Source: Wyeomyia smithii (Eukaryota > Arthropoda > Insecta > Diptera > Culicidae). Taken from it: a stretch of 64,000 bases of DNA. The stretch is from contig NC_073694.1 of assembly GCF_029784165.1 (NCBI RefSeq), forward strand, positions 39,475,006-39,539,005, written 5' to 3'. This document shows, one piece after another, positions 1 through 9,860 of this stretch. Below the pieces are notes generated by a model. It worked only from the letters and a program-made list of their open reading frames with translations, did no database searches and had not been told where the DNA came from. How positions within the stretch are numbered: position 1 is the first letter of the stretch; each line of letters opens with the position of its first letter. A program made the translations under genes and the position numbers.

Positions 1-424
1 TTATGTTAAAAGAACAGTGAAACCAACATATGTATAAAAAATAGGATAAAAACTGGTGAACCGTAAAATACAAACATTTCATCAAAAAACTGAATAAAAA
101 GAAATCAAAAATGTACATATAAACCAAAAAAAAATAAAATAAAATAAAACAAACTTGAAATAAAATGAAGCACAGGGAAACCAGAACTTTTTTTATATAA
201 AACAAGAAAACAAATAATGAAGTCTAAAATAAACAGATTTGGTTGGAAATGAAATAAAAATTATAAAATAAAGACGACAGTTGAACCTAAAAGAAATGTG
301 AAATAAAGAAACACTGAAATTTAAATACTGAGATGAAATAGGTTAAAACAATAAAATCAGTTAAATTAAGTTAAAATACTATGATTGTGATAGATAGGGG
401 AATTTATGAAGTACTCGACGAATT
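1..424. other. AT-rich non-coding DNA
   Basis: Very A-rich sequence with many short runs such as AAATAAAA. No ORF, RNA gene or repeat boundary is visible. It could be the edge of a repeat or intergenic DNA. Confidence 0.5.
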
Positions 425-540
425 TGTGTAGGGGAGGATTGTTCAAAACGCACCAGTTAAGCATTTGCGCGATTTACAGTGCTTCAAATCATTTCAAAGC
501 GACATTACACAATTAGGATGATTGTAGGATCTATTCAATG
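425..540. repeat. solitary terminal-repeat-like segment of the foldback family
   Basis: The segment starts GGGGAGGATTGTTCAAAACG and is the reverse complement, with some mismatches, of the loop of the nested foldback at about 1198-1305. It also resembles the outer foldback terminus at 547 (both contain GGGGAG..., then ACGCACCAGTT). It therefore seems to be a solo terminus of a related foldback family lying just outside the larger element. No target duplication is evident. Confidence 0.5.
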
Positions 541-590
541 TATGTTGGGGAGAACCGTACAAGACGCACCAGTTGGGTAAGATGGCCCAC

Positions 591-1901
591 GCTATTAATT
601 CCCCAAAATACTTACACATGTGGCTTTTTATGACGAAATTCATCGCTTTTCTCATAAAACCCCAGATTCTCTACAGTTCTTAATGAAAAAGTGTGCCATA
701 ATGACTAAAATACTCGAAAAACTGTGCAATTGGCTGTGGCTCTGTCCAACATGTAACTATTCATGAATTTTATTAAAGCTTTTATGATTAACTGACTAGT
801 AAATAATACAAAAAACTATGGTTCCCCTAGCCTTTACACTTTTGGAGTTTATAATGCTATGAGTATTTCAAATTATTTCACTAACTTCCATCAACTTTTA
901 CCTAAAAACAAATAAAATTAAAATTGGGGCACAATGCACTATGAAGAGCTTGCAGGAGATTGCTTGACAACTGAGAGCATGTTCCATTATTTATGATTTT
1001 ACTTTCGAGACTTCAAGTGCTTCTCGCTTCGCGTGCTGATATCTGCTAGTGGCATATTAGCCTACTGCGTTGGAGCATACTGACCTTTGATGTGGTGCGT
1101 TTTGGTCACGGGCTCGTTTGGCGGCAGTGGTAATTTTTACCAACAAGAGGCAATGAAATCGAGTATTTTAAAGTAAACTTCGCCATGAACATGCAATAAA
1201 TAGATCCTACAATCTTCCTACTCGTACAATGTCGCTTTGGAATGATTTGAAGCGCGGTAATTCGCGCAAATGCTTAACTGGTGCGTTTTGTACAATCCTC
1301 CCCTTTATGACGAAGTTTATTATAAAATACTCGATTTCAATGTTTTTTTTTGGTAAAAATTACCATTGCCGCCAAACAAGCCCGTGACCAAAACGCACCA
1401 CAACAAAGGTCAGTATGCTCCAAAGCAGTAGGCTAATATGCCACTAACAGAAATCAGCACGCGAAGTGAGAAGCGCTTGAAGTCTCGAAAGTAAAATCAA
1501 AAATAATGGAACATCCTCTAAGTTGTCAAGCAATCTCCTGTTAGCTCTTCATAGTGCATTCTGCCCCAATTTTAATTTTGATTTTTTTTAGGTAAAAGTT
1601 GACGAAAGTTAGTGAAATAATTTGAAATACTCATAGTATTATAAACTCCAAAAGTGTAAAGGTTAGGGGAACCATAGATTTTGTATTATTTACAAGTCAG
1701 TTAATCATAAAAGCTTTAATAAAATTCATGAATAATTACATGTTGGACAGAGCCACAGCCAATTGCACAGTTTTTTGAGTATTTTAGTCATTATGGCACA
1801 CTTTTTATATGAGAACTGTAGAGAAGCTGGGTTTTTAAGAGAAAAGCGAAGAATTCCGTCATAAAAAACCACATGTGTAAGTATTTTGGGGAATTAATAG
1901 C
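591..1901. mobile_element. nested foldback element inside the left arm of the 3.4 kb foldback
   Basis: The ends are inverted copies (GCTATTAATTCCCCAAAATAC at the left; its complement ends at 1901) and pairing continues for about 600 bp per arm, leaving a loop near 1198-1305. The interruption is clear because the outer element's right arm reads straight through this point (TCCCAACCTAATGGGCCATC at 3910-3930). The flanks read ATGGCCCA on the left and ATGGGTCA on the right, which may be an imperfect 8 bp target duplication. The arms also contain the GGTGCGTTTTG motif found in the outer element's termini, so both belong to related families. Confidence 0.72.
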
Positions 1902-2654
1902 ATGGGTCATTAGACTGGGACACAGTTGTGTGGGAAAAAGCGTTGGTGTAATTTTTACATCCCCATGCACTTTTCGTGTTCCTTATGGGTCCTGTAACAA
2001 CTGTGTAACTTTTCACATCGATCGGTGGAACCCCTGATTTGCGCCCGATTTTTAAAGTTTCCATACGATTTTATATGGGAAAATCCACTTTTTCAAAACT
2101 TATCCTATAGAACTTTCTAATTGGCTTCTAAAAATATACCAATACATGATATTTGTAGGAAATTTTCCTGGGAATAATTCTTCTGAAGACTGTAAGGCGC
2201 TACAAAATTTGTAGAAAAAGTTATTCACCTTAAACTGATCGAATGTCTGACGAACGGCTCAACATTGAATTTTTCCAGCAACACTGCTGCAGCATGCTGC
2301 TGTTGCAAACTCAACAACGTGATGAGAAACAGTTTCGCGTAGAATTAAGCTTTAAAGCGTGATTTTTTGCTCATAGAATCTTCGGAGAAAATGCTTAAAA
2401 TATCAATCCCTATATTTTGATAGTATTCGTTGTGTTATTTATACCCCTAAAAGTGAGAAATCAGCTTTCTAAACACCCCTACGTAGTGAAAAACATTTTC
2501 GTGTAGGATTAAGCTTGAAGGTATGATATTTTACTCACATTATCTTTATTATCGGAGAGCTTGCTTAAAATATTAACTATCAAGTTTTAATGTAGATTGA
2601 CTAACCCCCCTAAAAGAGGAAAAAAAGCTTTCTAAACACTCACGTCGTGTGACG

Positions 2655-3200
2655 TCGAGGGCTTGCAATTTCGGGGAACTCACAAGCATTGGTCGCCACG
2701 ACGAGATCGACAATGATGTAATAATTGATAGCTTGACGGTAATCATCATCAAAATCATAATCATCAAAAACACGTGTCAGCAAGCGGGCTCCCGAGGGCT
2801 CACGAAGTCGGGAACACTCGGGCCTGTGTCAGCCGAAGCTTCCGAAGGGCTGTTTTATTTAGAACACTGTGGGTTTCCGTTTTGTATAAGCACTGAAGGG
2901 CAATAAAAATACCCTCCATAGCATCGCTTAAAACACACACGCAGTGGTGTGGTGGGTTTGGACATGCCTGGTTTCAAATGGCATTTGCTTGTTGACCGAG
3001 ATCTACGTCACAATCCAAACACCTGCTTCTGTTTACCTTTTTTCGCTACTAGAACAGACGAATGTCTTCTTCATCCTCACCTGTGTATACATCATTGGTT
3101 CGTAGTGACTTGCTGGCCATGTATCTGCGCGAATTGTAGCTATGTATCTACCAAACTCCTTTCTGAAAGACACCTGGGTATGATCTATTAAATTGGCAAG
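2655..3200. other. unpaired central spacer of the foldback element
   Basis: This is the segment between the two long arms. It is more GC-rich than the arms, is not self-complementary, and has no convincing ORF (the longest open frames are about 80 codons and unlike known proteins). It may be captured DNA or a remnant of an autonomous ancestor's interior; I cannot identify it. Confidence 0.45.
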
Positions 3201-3969
3201 TTGTCACACGACGTGGGTGTTTAGAAAGCTTATTTCCCTCTGTTAGGGGGAGTAATCAATCTACATTAAAACTTGATAGATAATATTTTAAGCAAGCTCT
3301 CCGATAATGAAGATAACGTGGGCAAAATATCATACCTTCAAGCTTAATCCTACACGAAAATGTTTTTCACTACGTAGGGGTGTTTAGAAAGTTGATTTCT
3401 CACTTTTAGCGGTATAAATCAAACAACGAATACTACCAAAATATAGGGATTGATATTCTAAGCATTTTCTCCGCAGATACTATGAGCAAAAAATCACGCT
3501 TTCAAGCTTAATTCTACGCGAAACTGTTTCTCATCACGTTGTTGATTTTGCAACAGCAGCATGCTGCAGCAGTGTTGCTGGAAAAATTCAATGTTGAGCC
3601 GTTCGTCAGACATTCGCTCAGTTTAAGGTGAATAACTTTTTCTACAAATTTTGTAGCGCCTTACAGTCTTCAGAAGAATTATTCCCAGGATTTCCTACAA
3701 ATATCATGTATTGGTATAATTTTTGGAGCCAACTGTAAATTTCTAGAGGATAATTTTTGAAAAAGTGGATTTTCCCATATAAAATCGTATGGAAACTTTA
3801 AAAATCGGGCGCAAATCAGGGGTTCCACCGATCGATGTGAAAAGTTACACAGTTGTTACAGGACCCATAAGGAACACGAAAAGTGCATGGGAGCTAATAT
3901 ATATATTTTTTCCCAACCTAATGGGCCATCTTACCCAACTGGTGCGTCTTTTACGGTTCTCCCCTACCT

Positions 3970-4460
3970 TGGTACTCTCGTGACGTGTGACAACGATGTT
4001 AATCGCGAAGTGAAGAGACGGATAGCAGCCCCAAGCAGGACCTTTTGCGGTTTCCCGCAACATGCATGTCCGCACGAAACTTGCGCTCTACAGGACGCTG
4101 ATCCTCCCGGTGGTACTCTACGGCCACGCGTGTTGGTCAACGATAAAGGCCGACCTGCGAACACTTGGAGTCTTCGAGCGTAGGATCCTGCGTTCCATAC
4201 TTGTCAGAAAACTAGAAAATGGAGTGTGGCGCAGGCGCATGAACCAAGAGGTGTACCAAGCATACCAACATGCGAAGGAGCGACCGGCGAAGATAATATT
4301 CAGCAGAGAGCCCAACAGAGGTCGGTGACTCCGTACTCGTTGGATGTGCGGTGTGGAGGAGGACGCCCAATCGGTAGGTGTTAGAAGCCATTGGAGAAGC
4401 CTAGCTCAAGACCGAGTTGTGTGGAAACGTATTCTGGATTCGGCAGTGGGTCGTTAACGA
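3970..4460 (+). pseudogene. LINE fragment: C-terminal part of a non-LTR reverse transcriptase ORF
   Basis: Translation gives the post-RT pattern typical of RTE/I-like LINEs: a segment with TKLALYRTLILPVVLYG, then FERRILRSI at about 4170-4205, and, after a frame change or stop near 4328, LRTRWMCGVEED and WRSLAQDRVVWKRILDSA up to about 4455. The RT catalytic core is absent, so this is a 5'-truncated, decayed copy. It abuts the right end of the foldback element at 3964. RTE versus another clade cannot be settled from this fragment. Confidence 0.7.
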
Positions 4461-7084
4461 TATACGTTAACAAAAGTGAAATTAAATAAAAAAAACAGAG
4501 AAAAATCTCAAAAGAGAACACAAAAACCACCGTGAAAATATAAATCATTACACAAAAAGTCTAATCATAACAGGTATCCTTTCCCACCCAGTTAATAATG
4601 TAATCGGATTGTACAAAAACCTGTAGCACCCATAGTGAGTTTGATCTCATTCGGTCTTCGCTACCACCGAAAAACCGTTCGTATGTTTTGTTCAAGTTTT
4701 ACAAGATATCTCATTTTCTTTTTCTCTGTCGGATCTCATTAAACCGAAACCCCTCCTAACTGGGCATGCACCGCAGCATGTTACGAGTAGCTTAGTTCAG
4801 CACAGGGTGGTTATTTGAAAAAAAAAAGACCATTTCCGGCCAATCTACAAATGAAGAACACTGTTAGATAGTTCCTGGTAGTCGCCACTTTTTCTGGTAT
4901 GATGACACTTCTTTTTTTTTCTTTTTGTACAACGCCGGTCACGAAGCCAGCAGCCCTATCGTGTTGGGCTTAACCCCTTGTTCACAGACTAATACACTCG
5001 CTTGTTCATTGATGTGCCTTTTGGAAATGAGCTTCCGTCTTTTCTTTCTTAAATTGAATTTCATAGCAAAGTTCGGGTAAACCTGCATTGTCATACCAAT
5101 TCACATTTCATTTTTCATTGCTGGTTATTGTACTGGGGGATGATTTCCTTTTTGAAGTGGGTATAAAATTTTCCAGTTAATTTGATCTTTTTTTGGGGTG
5201 TGGACTTTTATTGTTATTTTTATTCGAAGTATGTTTTTTACAGAGCTGTCCTTAACAGAGTAAGGAGCAAGCACTCTTCCATCCTCTGGCTTTACGCGAA
5301 TTCAAATTGAAACAAATTGCGCGAGGGTGCTTTCGAATCGAAGGGCAATCAAAAACCAACTCCAAAGAAATCCCTGCATAATCCAGCAGCCCATTCCTTT
5401 TGCTACGCACTCATCCTGGCTAGCAATCCTCTTCTAAACACTGACCCATCTCGTACTTCAGTGTGTCTTATTGGAAATCCGTCGAAAAAAACGAGTCGAA
5501 TAACTACTGATGAGTCAGTTTTCGAATCCTAATAAACCGATCGAACAAGGCGAAGGCGACGCTGATGAGAAAGTCAAATATGCAAAACATTTTCGGTTTG
5601 GAAAATCCTTCCGCCTTCGTAATCGCTTCACACCAAGCAGGATGGAGGGATTTTTAGCTCATCCCTGGACCATTCGTCAGTAGGATTTTCCAGCCCCGGG
5701 ACGCAAAAAGGCACACGTACCACTTTCACTTTATTTCCACTTTCGCCGGATGTCGTTGGCGCCTGCCGACAGGGGCCATCCCGAAGGACCAGGCCAAGAG
5801 TCAATCAGTTTGGCTTCGGGAAGAAATAGGCGAAGCTTAACTTCGAGCATTAGCATGCATAATTTATCTTCTTGCCTGCCCCGAGAAGGGCAAATTTTGC
5901 CGTTGGAGCCGATTTTCGTGATAGAATTCGAGCGAAAATGGGATCGGAGGTGGGATTTTTTCGGGTTGGGGATTATAGGGGCGGAGGATGCCTAGAGCAT
6001 CGCTCGGTAGGTGCTAAATTGTGTATTTTTAATTGTTTTAAATCAATGTGGTTCATCATGAACACTTCACTTCGTAAATATTTATTTTAGAGTGCATATT
6101 TTTTTTGTAAGAGACAAATTTATTATCTTTAGCTTTGCCGAAGACGTCAGACCAATCAAACAAACCGTTTTGGCTCTAAAAATATTTGTCATCAACAAAA
6201 ATATTAGATCTGGAACATTTTTTGTGGAGCTGCTCAAATACTTCTCGCACAATCGAAGGGAGCTAACGACTACATCCCGCATGCTCATTGAAATCATTAA
6301 ATTCGAAAATCATTTCATCGCAGCGCAGCGCTACCCTCCTCCAGAATGTGCAATCTCCAGCTCGATTAGTTTGTTTATGAATTATGCACTCACCGTGAAT
6401 TCCGCTGCGGGCACTCAACTACTAGCAACTAACTTTTTGCCGACAGACTCGCACTGTTCGACGAGCGAAACCACACCATCAGCAGCTTACCTAAACTGTA
6501 TTCCTTTGATACTGCACTGGCCTTAGCATACCCTTGGTTCAGAGCACCATTCGAAAGTTGGAAAAGGCTCCCATAACCACAGTAAACATTTCATGTGTAA
6601 TAATATTAAATTCCGCTTTTTCCCCTGGTGCAATTTCACCATTTCATTCAACACGGGAGAAAATTCTTTTGATATAATAGTAAAAATCAATGTTAACCCA
6701 AAATATAATCCCACAGTACAATATATATTCTCCTTTTCGTTTTTTTACGAATATTATTCCACAAAACATGACGTTGTCGACTAGTTCATGAGGTAAATTA
6801 CTTCTAGCCGCACACTTTCAGCAGTTTGGATAGTCACATGTGATTACTTGCGAAACTCATTACGACGAAGCAGCTTGGTTTTGGTATCCGCTAGCAATGG
6901 CTCATAAATTATGAATGCAATAAATTTCCTCTGCATGCATTCAAAATTGACTTTACAACCAGCTGCATCTCCGGTATGGAAGGAAGGTAAGCAGCAGCAT
7001 ACTGGTGCATGTTTTCGGAAAATGAAGGATACGTTACTCACTTTATGATGTGAGTTGTAATATTCTCGAAAACATCGTAATTCT
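4461..7084. other. non-coding interval, no gene recognised
   Basis: About 2.6 kb with AT-rich stretches and poly-T tracts (for example 4910-4930). Several open frames of 60-140 codons exist, such as the one at 6092-6526, but none resembles a known protein. It lies downstream (3' side) of the minus-strand MARCH gene, so its right edge probably contains that gene's 3' UTR. Confidence 0.5.
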
Positions 7085-7837
7085 TCAATCCGGCGATTCG
7101 TACTCCGCAAGAAGCATACTCTCGATCTCCGATTGATTTTCCCCGAACACCGCAAACTCTTCGTTGAAGTATCCCAGAAATTCGTCATCGTGTGCCATAA
7201 TCCAGTATTCTCGTACCAAATTATAAGCTTTCAACGTTCGATTTATCAACCACCGAGTGAAGTAGAGATCGTAACAGGAAGCACATATCACTGCCAGAGG
7301 AAGAATGGGCGTGAAACCATGATCACTCTCATCGTGAATCATGCTCAATATGTTAGCATTCTGCAGCACCGATACGCCAAATAAGACCATAAAATTGAGC
7401 ATGTCCCTCAGCAGCACCCAAAAGTATCGTCTACGGAAAAAGTTGGCCACCAAGCTGGGGTTGCTTCTGCAAGCAGAGAAAAACAATTTAAACGTTAGTT
7501 TGCACCTGTTCCCGTGCGGCTTCCCATCGTACTGTTTAACCGACAGCTGTGCATCCCAGTCCCAGCGGAACCTGCACCGGCAAATCTCGCACACCTGACT
7601 GCGCTGGTAGACGGTCCACAGTCGAAGACAGCGCTCGTGCATGAATCCGATTGAGCCCTTACAGTCGCAGATACTTTCAACCAGCGTTTCGTCGCTTAGC
7701 CGACAAATGCGGCAGATTTTCGGCTCCATTATCGAGTCTTCGCGGACATTACCGGCCGGCTCATCGTCATCATCCGTCGAGCCATTTTGACTACGCTGGA
7801 AATGGGCATCAGAATATCCTTTGGTTAGAGAGCACAT
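7085..7837 (-). CDS. MARCH-type RING-CH E3 ubiquitin ligase (probable host gene)
   Basis: The 250-residue frame has a RING-CH (C4HC3) domain: Cys42/Cys45 (CRIC), Cys57/Cys59 (CDC), His67/Cys70 (HERC), Cys83/Cys86 (CEIC). It is followed by two hydrophobic segments at about 140-160 and 175-195. This arrangement is typical of membrane-bound MARCH ligases, which ubiquitinate membrane proteins in endosomal or secretory compartments. The substrate is unknown. The start is uncertain: Met1 (7837), an internal Met before PKICRIC (residue 38), or an upstream exon are all possible. A strong 3' splice signal inside the frame (CTAAC branch-like site, then a pyrimidine tract ending in CAG at 7467) suggests that residues around 112-124 are intronic. 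It is the only frame here that looks like a conserved single-copy gene. Confidence 0.85.
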   Translation of the reverse strand: MCSLTKGYSDAHFQRSQNGSTDDDDEPAGNVREDSIMEPKICRICRLSDETLVESICDCKGSIGFMHERCLRLWTVYQRSQVCEICRCRFRWDWDAQLSVKQYDGKPHGNRCKLTFKLFFSACRSNPSLVANFFRRRYFWVLLRDMLNFMVLFGVSVLQNANILSMIHDESDHGFTPILPLAVICASCYDLYFTRWLINRTLKAYNLVREYWIMAHDDEFLGYFNEEFAVFGENQSEIESMLLAEYESPD

Positions 7838-8104
7838 GTACAGAGGATGGTTAAACCTACTGCTAGCTGACTGAGCTGGCTGGAGCGACGCCTTTGATTG
7901 TGAACGGACCAGAACAGACGAACGGCTTGTATCCCGGACAGAAGGCTGTTTTGGCGAGGTTGGGACATGTTTTGTTTTAGAATTCTACCACTACTTGTAT
8001 AAAACGGCAAATTTTGACGTGCATTTTCCGAAACCAATACTGTCTAAGACAACCGGCCTACTAGGAAGAAAATGTTTGGGAGTTACGCCAATTAATCTCA
8101 TTTT
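7838..8104. other. upstream region of the MARCH gene
   Basis: This is the 5' side of the minus-strand MARCH frame. A short minus-strand frame at 7825-8037 could be an upstream exon, but joining it through the best nearby splice signals gives a stop codon, so I do not call it. No clear TATA box or initiator is visible. Confidence 0.35.
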
Positions 8105-8119
8105 TTATTCATTATCTGA

Positions 8120-8400
8120 TCCTAACATGTTTAGAGAACAATTGGTCGGCGTGCGACCAGACCGAACCAAGCGCCAAAAACATTATTTCGAGTAATCGGC
8201 GTTTCAAAGTTCACTCACCCCGTATGCTTCCTGCAAGCTGCTGCAGAGAAATTTTGTTATAATACCATTATAAACTGTTCAAATGATTTCGTTTCTCATC
8301 AATTTTAACATCCACTAGTGTTAAAAACTCAATTTTCAAAAAAATGGCGCTTGGTTCGGTCTGGTCGCACGCCGACCAATTCTTAGCATGTTCTCAGTCA
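8120..8400. repeat. inverted-repeat (MITE-like) element
   Basis: TTGGTCGGCGTGCGACCAGA and the following bases at about 8141-8178 recur as the exact reverse complement at about 8344-8382. Weaker complementarity extends outwards to an AACATG motif on both sides. Each arm is itself partly palindromic (GGTCG...CGACC). The 165 bp between the arms is unremarkable. No target duplication could be recognised, so the family is unknown. Confidence 0.6.
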
Positions 8401-8767
8401 TAGAATGTTTTACAATATATAATTTTTTATTGTTTTACACCAAAAGTGAAAAAATAACCAACAAATGAATTCATACTTTTCAGCAAGAATAAGAGAGGAA
8501 AATTTAACCTTTTTCAAGTGTTCATAATTCACTTATTTTCTAATTTATGTTTTTCATTAATCCTTAAATTTCAATTGTTTACAACAAACTTGAATGTCAG
8601 TGACTTACAGTTGGTTTTATAAGATAATAACATGCTTGCATGGACTGACTTCAAACTTTCCTATTCACTATCTTTTTCCGAAACTTTGAGTTGGTGGAAC
8701 ACTGGCTTGGAGACGATTTGGGAGAAGGAAGGCATAATAAATTTGCAATAATCAACCATGTTATTAA

Positions 8768-8906
8768 CCTTCTAGTGCCCAAGTTATTTTTCAGACGGAT
8801 CCCGGTAAAATCATTATGAATTTTTATTAACATTTTTTAAGTATTTATGGAAGCTTTTCAATGGTTTAATTGAAGCGTGTGTACAGCGGGACTGGGCACA
8901 AGAGGG
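8768..8906. mobile_element. 139 bp piggyBac-type MITE
   Basis: The left end reads TTAA then CCTTCTAGTGCCCA; the right end reads TGGGCACAAGAGGG then TTGA. The inverted termini are CCYTCT-GTGCCC-like and the flanks fit a TTAA target duplication with one later substitution. TTAA targeting and termini beginning CCC/CCY are characteristic of the piggyBac superfamily. It is too short to code for anything. Confidence 0.6.
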
Positions 8907-8910
8907 TTGA

Positions 8911-9479
8911 CTAGTTCTCAACACTGAAAATAAATCGCACGTTAATCCCTGATGCTCTTTACATGTGAGTGTCAATAAACGAACCTAATCATTCTTTTAT
9001 GTCGACCCATATCGATTTTTATTGGAATCCACGGTATTTTAACACGGTTTGGCATTTGACGTGTGTAGCCATTGAAATCTGAGAGTAAAATGATTGATTC
9101 TGGTATGCATGACATGGCAAACCGAAGTGTAAGACACTTGATATTGTGCTGTAAACTGAAACGCAAGTGTATTCCACGTAGATACGAAATGTTTCATCTA
9201 TTAGCACAGAAGTAAGTGGAATCCACTTGGTAGTAACGTGTCTATTTTGACGTAGGACTACGTCTAACCGCACTATATCGAGATACATTCTGCGGAAAAC
9301 TAAAACCAAGGTGTAACGTTGGAATGAAAGATTTCAAGTGGTGATATTGATGTAACCACATGACGGATCATAGTAATCAATATGCCGTTGGAATGATAAA
9401 ATGATGGACAATTTTGTGATTCTTCATATATCATGGTTACTTGATTGTTAAACAGTGAAAATTGATGAAAAGTTTCAAG
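8911..9479. other. non-coding interval
   Basis: No gene seen. A TGACGTAGGACTACG motif at about 9249 recurs inverted near 11897, and looks like part of a dispersed repeat rather than a functional site. Confidence 0.4.
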
Positions 9480-9860
9480 GTCGTATTTTCACGAACAATG
9501 TACCAATCACATGCGAGCACGCCTGGCACAGACTTCATGAGATGATACCAACTGCCTGCTATGACAACCTCTACATCAGTGGCAAAAAAAAATTTGACAG
9601 AATCTCCCCGTCCCAACAGGTCAACTAATATTTGCTTCTATGAACCTAGACTATTTTGATGTCTTGAAAGTGAAGCTTTTTCGGCGGGTTCGTTACAACC
9701 TCCTTTATCAGACAATTAAACGATCTGCTGTGAGAATGTTATTAAAACTGATGTCTTGAAGAAAAACACGCTGGCACAGGCAACAGTACTGCACCGAGCC
9801 ATGTACGAGAAGACGGTCGCTCGTCGTCAGTGCAGTAGCACTCGATTGCCATTTGTGTGC
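9480..9860 (+). repeat. dispersed repeat, copy 1 (inverted partner at 56760-57130)
   Basis: This segment aligns with the reverse complement of 56760-57130. Shared blocks, in order, include CATGCGAGCA, TCTCCCCGTCCCAA, ATGAACCTAGACTA and ACTGATGTCTTGAA, separated by diverged sequence. No coding frame is conserved between the two, so this is probably a non-coding interspersed repeat. Confidence 0.6.

Larger units (their letters stand above)
547..3964. mobile_element. 3.4 kb foldback element with a nested foldback in its left arm
   Basis: The two ends are inverted copies: GGGGAGAACCGTA at 547 matches the reverse complement of TACGGTTCTCCCC ending at 3964, and the match continues through the ACGCACCAGTTGGGTAAG motif. 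The long arms resume at about 1905-2650 and pair with about 3205-3925, including a shared stretch around AGCAGCATGCTGCTG-type sequence at 2290 and 3550. The left arm is interrupted by the foldback at 591-1901. The central 0.55 kb is unpaired. No transposase ORF is present, so mobilisation would have to be in trans. I see no convincing outer target duplication, so the exact outer boundary remains uncertain by a few bases. Confidence 0.75.

Noticed and set aside
6092..6526. 144-codon plus-strand frame
   Set aside because: No recognisable domain, low-complexity composition and no supporting signals.
6844..7188. 114-codon minus-strand frame overlapping the end of the MARCH gene
   Set aside because: It overlaps the real frame in another phase and has no recognisable domain.
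7825..8037. Upstream minus-strand frame as first exon of the MARCH gene
   Set aside because: Joining via the nearest donor (AG|GTTTAA) and acceptor (TTTCCAG) produces an immediate stop.
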